Shown here piece after piece: positions 6,790 to 9,113 of a stretch of DNA of 9,113 nt (position 1 is its first letter; each line of letters begins with the position of its first letter). Under the pieces are notes generated by a model. That model was not told where the DNA came from. It saw nothing but the letters and a program-made list of their open reading frames with translations, and made no database searches. Source of the stretch: an uncultured Acetobacteraceae bacterium (lineage in GTDB: Bacteria > Pseudomonadota > Alphaproteobacteria > Acetobacterales > Acetobacteraceae); assembly GCA_937930165.1 (NCBI GenBank), contig CALGVL010000326.1, forward strand, positions 1 to 9,113, read 5' to 3'. A program made the position numbers and the translations under genes.

Positions 6790-6818
6790 CTTATCCGGTT
6801 TGACGTGGGGCGCGTCCA
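6790..6818 (-). promoter_or_regulatory. Candidate promoter for the dioxygenase gene
   Basis: The minus strand carries TGGACG (forward 6813-6818), exactly 17 nt, then GATAAG (forward 6790-6795). Each element matches the sigma-70 consensus at four of six positions, good for such GC-rich DNA. The transcript would start near 6783, giving a leader of about 40 nt. Confidence 0.4.
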
Positions 6819-6827
6819 TCCTTACCT
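6800..6827 (+). promoter_or_regulatory. Weak candidate promoter for the decayed Bug gene
   Basis: TTGACG (6800-6805) is followed after 16 nt by TTACCT (6822-6827). The -35 is good and the -10 poor. It overlaps the spacer and -35 of the opposing dioxygenase promoter candidate, so the two would compete if both are real. Confidence 0.25.
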
Positions 6828-6854
6828 CGGAGTCCAGGCTTCGGGAGGGAAACA

Positions 6855-7536
6855 ATGCCGGAACGCAGGGCCCTGGGTGGGCTGGCGCTTGGCGCCATGG
6901 CGCTGGCGGCGGGAACCGCCCGGGCGCAAGAACCGGAGGGACCGGTCACGATCATGGTGCCCTATACGCCGGGCACCGGCATGGACATCCTCTCGCGCCT
7001 GGTCGCGCCCTACTTGCAGCAGGAGACCGGCCAGCCCTTCGTGGTGGAGAACCGGCCTGGCGCCTCCGGCAATATCGGCACCCTGATGGCGAAGATCGAG
7101 CCGAACCATGTCCCCTATCGCGGCAGCGCCCCGGCCATCCAGGACCTGATCGGCAAGCGCGTCGCCGCCATGGTGCTGCCGGTGCACACCGCACTGCCGT
7201 TGGCCGCGGCCGGGCAGATCCGGATGGTGGCGGTGGGCAGCCCGCAGCGCGCCGCCGCCGCGCCACAGGTGCCAACCATCGCCGATGGCTGGATTTCCGG
7301 GCGCGGAAGTCAATCTCTGGTTCGGCCTCCTCGGCCCCGCCGGGCTGCCGCCCGCCCTGGTGCAGCGCCTGAACGCGAAGCTGAACGTCTGGCTGCGCCT
7401 GCCGGCGACGCAGGAGCAACTGCGGGTCCAGGGCATAACCGCGGTGGGCGGCTCGGCAGAGGATTTCGCCACGGTGATCGCCCGCGACCTGAGGCGCTGG
7501 GCCGATGTGATCCGGCCGGCCCGCAACCAGGGCGAT
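6855..7536 (+). pseudogene. Decayed Bug/TctC-type binding protein gene (internal deletion plus frameshift)
   Basis: ATG 6855 follows GGGAGG and opens a signal peptide (MPERRALGGLALGAMALAAG, probable cleavage ARA-QE). VTIMVPYTPGTGMDILSRLV, FVVENRPGASGNIGTLMAK and IEPN follow as in intact Bug proteins. The sequence then jumps to HVPYRGSAPAIQDLIGKRV. Compared with the intact gene at 4855-5829, the residues matching its 90-182 are missing, about 93 codons removed in frame. After VPTIAD (gat at 7284-7286) the family match continues only in the next frame: AGFPGAEVNLWFGLLGPAG from 7288, LVQRLNAKLN, then RRWADVIRPARNQGD. One extra G in the GG at 7287-7288 explains this. No stop occurs at the expected end; the shifted frame stays open to 7851, inside the kinase gene. 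The 3' boundary given is the end of recognisable similarity. A working protein is very unlikely. The frameshift alone could be a sequencing error; the deletion is harder to explain that way. Confidence 0.87.
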
Positions 7537-7624
7537 CCGGGTCTGGCGGCACGAGGCGCCAGGGCTCCGAACCATCCCGTCGCCGCCGCGCTAGCAGGCG
7601 AAACATCGCAGCCGAGGCAGAGGC

Positions 7625-8554
7625 ATGCAGCAGCGCATCGTCACCCTTACCCTGAACCCCACCGTGGACATCGCCTCGGATGCCGATGCGGTGCATCCGG
7701 TGCGCAAGATCCGCACCAGGGGCGAGACATTCGATCCGGGCGGCGGCGGGGTGAACGTCTCCCGCGTGGTGCGCGAGCTTGGCGGCGACACCCTGGCCGT
7801 GATCCTGGCCGGGGGCGTCAGCGGCCGGCTGCTGGAGGAATTGCTGGATGAGGGCGGCGTGCCGCGCCTCTCCGTGCCGATCGCGGGGCGCACCCGTATG
7901 AGCCATACGGTCCACGACCTCTCGGCGCAGCTCGAATACCGCTTCGTCCCGGAAGGCCCGAGGCTGGCCTTGGGCGAGTGCCAAGCGGCTCTGGATGCGC
8001 TGGAGAGCACCGAAGGCGGCTGGCTGGTGGCCAGCGGCAGCCTGCCGCGCGGCGCGCCGGAGGATCTCTATGCCCGCGTCGCGGCCATCGCTGCCCGGCG
8101 CGGCCAGCGCTTCGTCCTCGACACCTCCGGCGCGCCGCTCAAGGCCGCGCTCGGGCATGGGGTGGCGCTGGTAAAGCCGAGCCGCGGCGAATTCGAATCC
8201 CTGCTTGGCCGCAAGCTGGAAAAGCCGGAGGAGCAGGAGGCAGCCGCCCTGGCCCTGGTGCGCCAGGGCGCGGCAGGGCTAATCGCCGTGACCCTCGGGC
8301 ATGAGGGCGCGCTGCTGGCCGAGCCCGGCGGCACGCTGCGCCTGCCGGCGCTGGAGGTTCCGGTGCGGAGCGCAGTCGGCGCGGGCGACAGCTTCCTCGC
8401 TGCCATGGTGTTGGCCCTGGCGCGCGGGGAAAGCCCGCGGGAAGCCTTCGCCTGGGGCGTCGCGGCCGGCACCGCAGCGGTGATGCGCCCTGGCACCGCG
8501 CATCCGCGCCGGGAGGATGTGGAGGCGCTGCGGCGCCGGATCGGCCCGGTCTGA
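7625..8554 (+). CDS. pfkB: PfkB-family hexose-phosphate kinase, 6-phosphofructokinase isozyme II type
   Basis: This 309-residue ribokinase-fold enzyme is the same length as E. coli PfkB and should phosphorylate fructose 6-phosphate (or a related sugar phosphate) with ATP. LTLNPTVDIA (8-17) opens the fold with D15. DPGGGGVNVSRVVRELGG (37-54) is the substrate-binding motif; PfkB has GGGG here, whereas 1-phosphofructokinases usually have GGKG. The lid region has GRTRMSHTVHD (88-98). VASGSLPRG (135-143), LVKPSRGEF (182-190) and VTLGHEGALL (222-231) follow. The anion hole and catalytic base are in VGAGDSFLAAM (251-261, D255). ATG 7625 follows a purine-rich GAGGCAGAGGC, a weak ribosome binding site inside the tail of the decayed Bug gene. 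The gene ends in a hairpin facing the ABC transporter gene. Fructose 1-phosphate or tagatose 6-phosphate activity is possible, as the family is mixed. Confidence 0.88.
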   Translation: MQQRIVTLTLNPTVDIASDADAVHPVRKIRTRGETFDPGGGGVNVSRVVRELGGDTLAVILAGGVSGRLLEELLDEGGVPRLSVPIAGRTRMSHTVHDLSAQLEYRFVPEGPRLALGECQAALDALESTEGGWLVASGSLPRGAPEDLYARVAAIAARRGQRFVLDTSGAPLKAALGHGVALVKPSRGEFESLLGRKLEKPEEQEAAALALVRQGAAGLIAVTLGHEGALLAEPGGTLRLPALEVPVRSAVGAGDSFLAAMVLALARGESPREAFAWGVAAGTAAVMRPGTAHPRREDVEALRRRIGPV

Positions 8555-8571
8555 CCCCGGCCGATCCGGCG
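8534..8571. terminator. Hairpin at the convergent pfkB / ABC ATPase junction
   Basis: A 13-bp perfect stem pairs positions 8534-8546 with 8559-8571, and GGT (8548-8550) can also pair with ACC (8554-8556) in the loop. The stem spans the pfkB stop codon (8552-8554). A second, mutually exclusive inverted repeat uses GATCCGGC (8563-8570) and GCCGGATC (8572-8579), which overlaps the stop of the opposing gene. No T-tract follows on either strand. Confidence 0.6.
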
Positions 8572-8577
8572 GCCGGA

Positions 8578-9113
8578 TCAGACGGCCAGAACCGCTTCCC
8601 CCTTCGCCCCGGCCAGGGGGTTCTCGGCCTCCGGGCGGTCGTGCAGGTGGCAGGCCGCGAGGTGCCCAGGACCGACGGCGGTCGGGATCGGGGAGAGCTT
8701 CGGCTCCTCCACCCGGCAGCGGTCGAAGGCATAGGGGCAGCGGGTGTGGAAGCGGCAGCCCTTGGGCGGGTTGATCGGGCTCGGCACATCACCCTTCAGG
8801 ATGATGCGCTCCCGCTGCGCGCCGGGCATGGGCACCGGCACGGCGGAGAGCAGCGCCTCCGTATAGGGATGCTTCGGCGCGGCGAAGAGGCTGCGCTTCG
8901 GCGCCACCTCGACGATCTTGCCGAGATACATCACCGCGACGCGGTGCGTCATGTGCTCGACGATCGCCAGGTCGTGGCTGATGAAGAGCAGCGCCAGACC
9001 AAGCTCCTTCTGCAGATCCTGCAGCAGGTTCACGATCTGCGCCTTCACCGAGACGTCGAGGGCGGAAACCGCCTCGTCGCAGACGATGAGCTCTGGCTCG
9101 GCTGCCAGTGCCC
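8578..9113 (-). CDS. Dipeptide/oligopeptide ABC transporter ATP-binding protein, DppF/OppF type, C-terminal part
   Basis: The frame is open from TGA at 8578-8580 to the window edge, so the N-terminus with Walker A and the signature motif lies outside. The visible part starts at Walker B, LIVCDEAVSALDVSV, which includes the catalytic Glu and D-loop; most relatives have DEPVSALD, so Ala replaces Pro here. FISHDLAIVEHM carries the switch histidine. RVAVMYLGKIVEVAP and HPYTEALLSAVPVP follow, the latter opening the oligopeptide-transporter C-terminal domain. LKGDVPSPINPPKGCRFHTR is typical of the second ATPase (DppF/OppF) of a two-ATPase importer. Four cysteines occur in the tail (CRFHTRC, DRC and AAC); similar cysteines are common in this domain. 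Partner permease genes would be expected upstream on the minus strand, beyond position 9113. The substrate could be peptides, nickel, opines or glutathione-like compounds. Confidence 0.93.
   Translation of the reverse strand, partial: ALAAEPELIVCDEAVSALDVSVKAQIVNLLQDLQKELGLALLFISHDLAIVEHMTHRVAVMYLGKIVEVAPKRSLFAAPKHPYTEALLSAVPVPMPGAQRERIILKGDVPSPINPPKGCRFHTRCPYAFDRCRVEEPKLSPIPTAVGPGHLAACHLHDRPEAENPLAGAKGEAVLAV

Noticed and set aside
6742..6855. N-terminal extension of the dioxygenase from 6855
   Set aside because: It would place the start on top of the divergent start codon and add 38 low-complexity residues. ATG 6741 has a good ribosome binding site and begins at the conserved fold.
5905..7086. 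Plus-strand frame of 393 codons opposite the dioxygenase
   Set aside because: Shadow of the confident minus-strand dioxygenase; no recognisable protein features.
1..9113. CRISPR arrays, tRNA or rRNA genes, insertion sequences, attachment sites
   Set aside because: No spaced direct repeats, cloverleaf-like sequences, transposase genes or terminal repeats were seen on either strand.

Overview
This is a GC-rich stretch of bacterial chromosome, most likely from an alphaproteobacterium of the Acetobacteraceae (Roseomonas-like). The guess rests on strong G/C at third codon positions, two tripartite-tricarboxylate-type (Bug/TctC) binding protein genes with RR-containing signal peptides, and the mix of catabolic genes. 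Bug genes are also abundant in Betaproteobacteria, so the assignment is tentative. No RNA gene, CRISPR array, insertion sequence or phage gene was seen. I found no convincing undescribed system.

Region 1 (1-2921, + strand) is an emrRAB-type efflux operon: the C-terminal part of a MarR-family regulator, an EmrA-like membrane fusion protein and an EmrB-like DHA2 transporter, tightly spaced. It ends at a strong hairpin (2933-2963) facing a convergent operon.

Region 2 (2976-4744, - strand) is a two-gene operon. A crotonase-fold protein comes first; its active-site residues fit an enoyl-CoA delta-isomerase better than a hydratase. It is followed 11 nt later by a nitronate monooxygenase-family flavoprotein. 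Together they suggest acyl-CoA or nitro/nitronate catabolism.

Region 3 (4855-7536) holds an intact Bug periplasmic binding protein (+), a TauD/TfdA-type Fe(II)/2-oxoglutarate dioxygenase (-) and a second Bug gene (+). The second Bug gene is decayed: it lacks about 93 codons from the middle in frame, carries a one-base frameshift near 7287, and has no stop codon at the expected end. Both divergent gaps (4745-4854 and 6742-6854) contain plausible promoter elements.

Region 4 (7625-9113) has a PfkB-type sugar-phosphate kinase (+), which starts in the ruined tail of the decayed Bug gene. It converges across a 13-bp stem hairpin (8534-8571) with the C-terminal part of a DppF/OppF-type peptide ABC transporter ATPase (-), which runs off the window.

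The most useful second-look items are the degenerating Bug gene next to the dioxygenase, the catalytic residue pattern of the crotonase paired with the flavoprotein, and the inverted-repeat and promoter structures in the divergent gaps.
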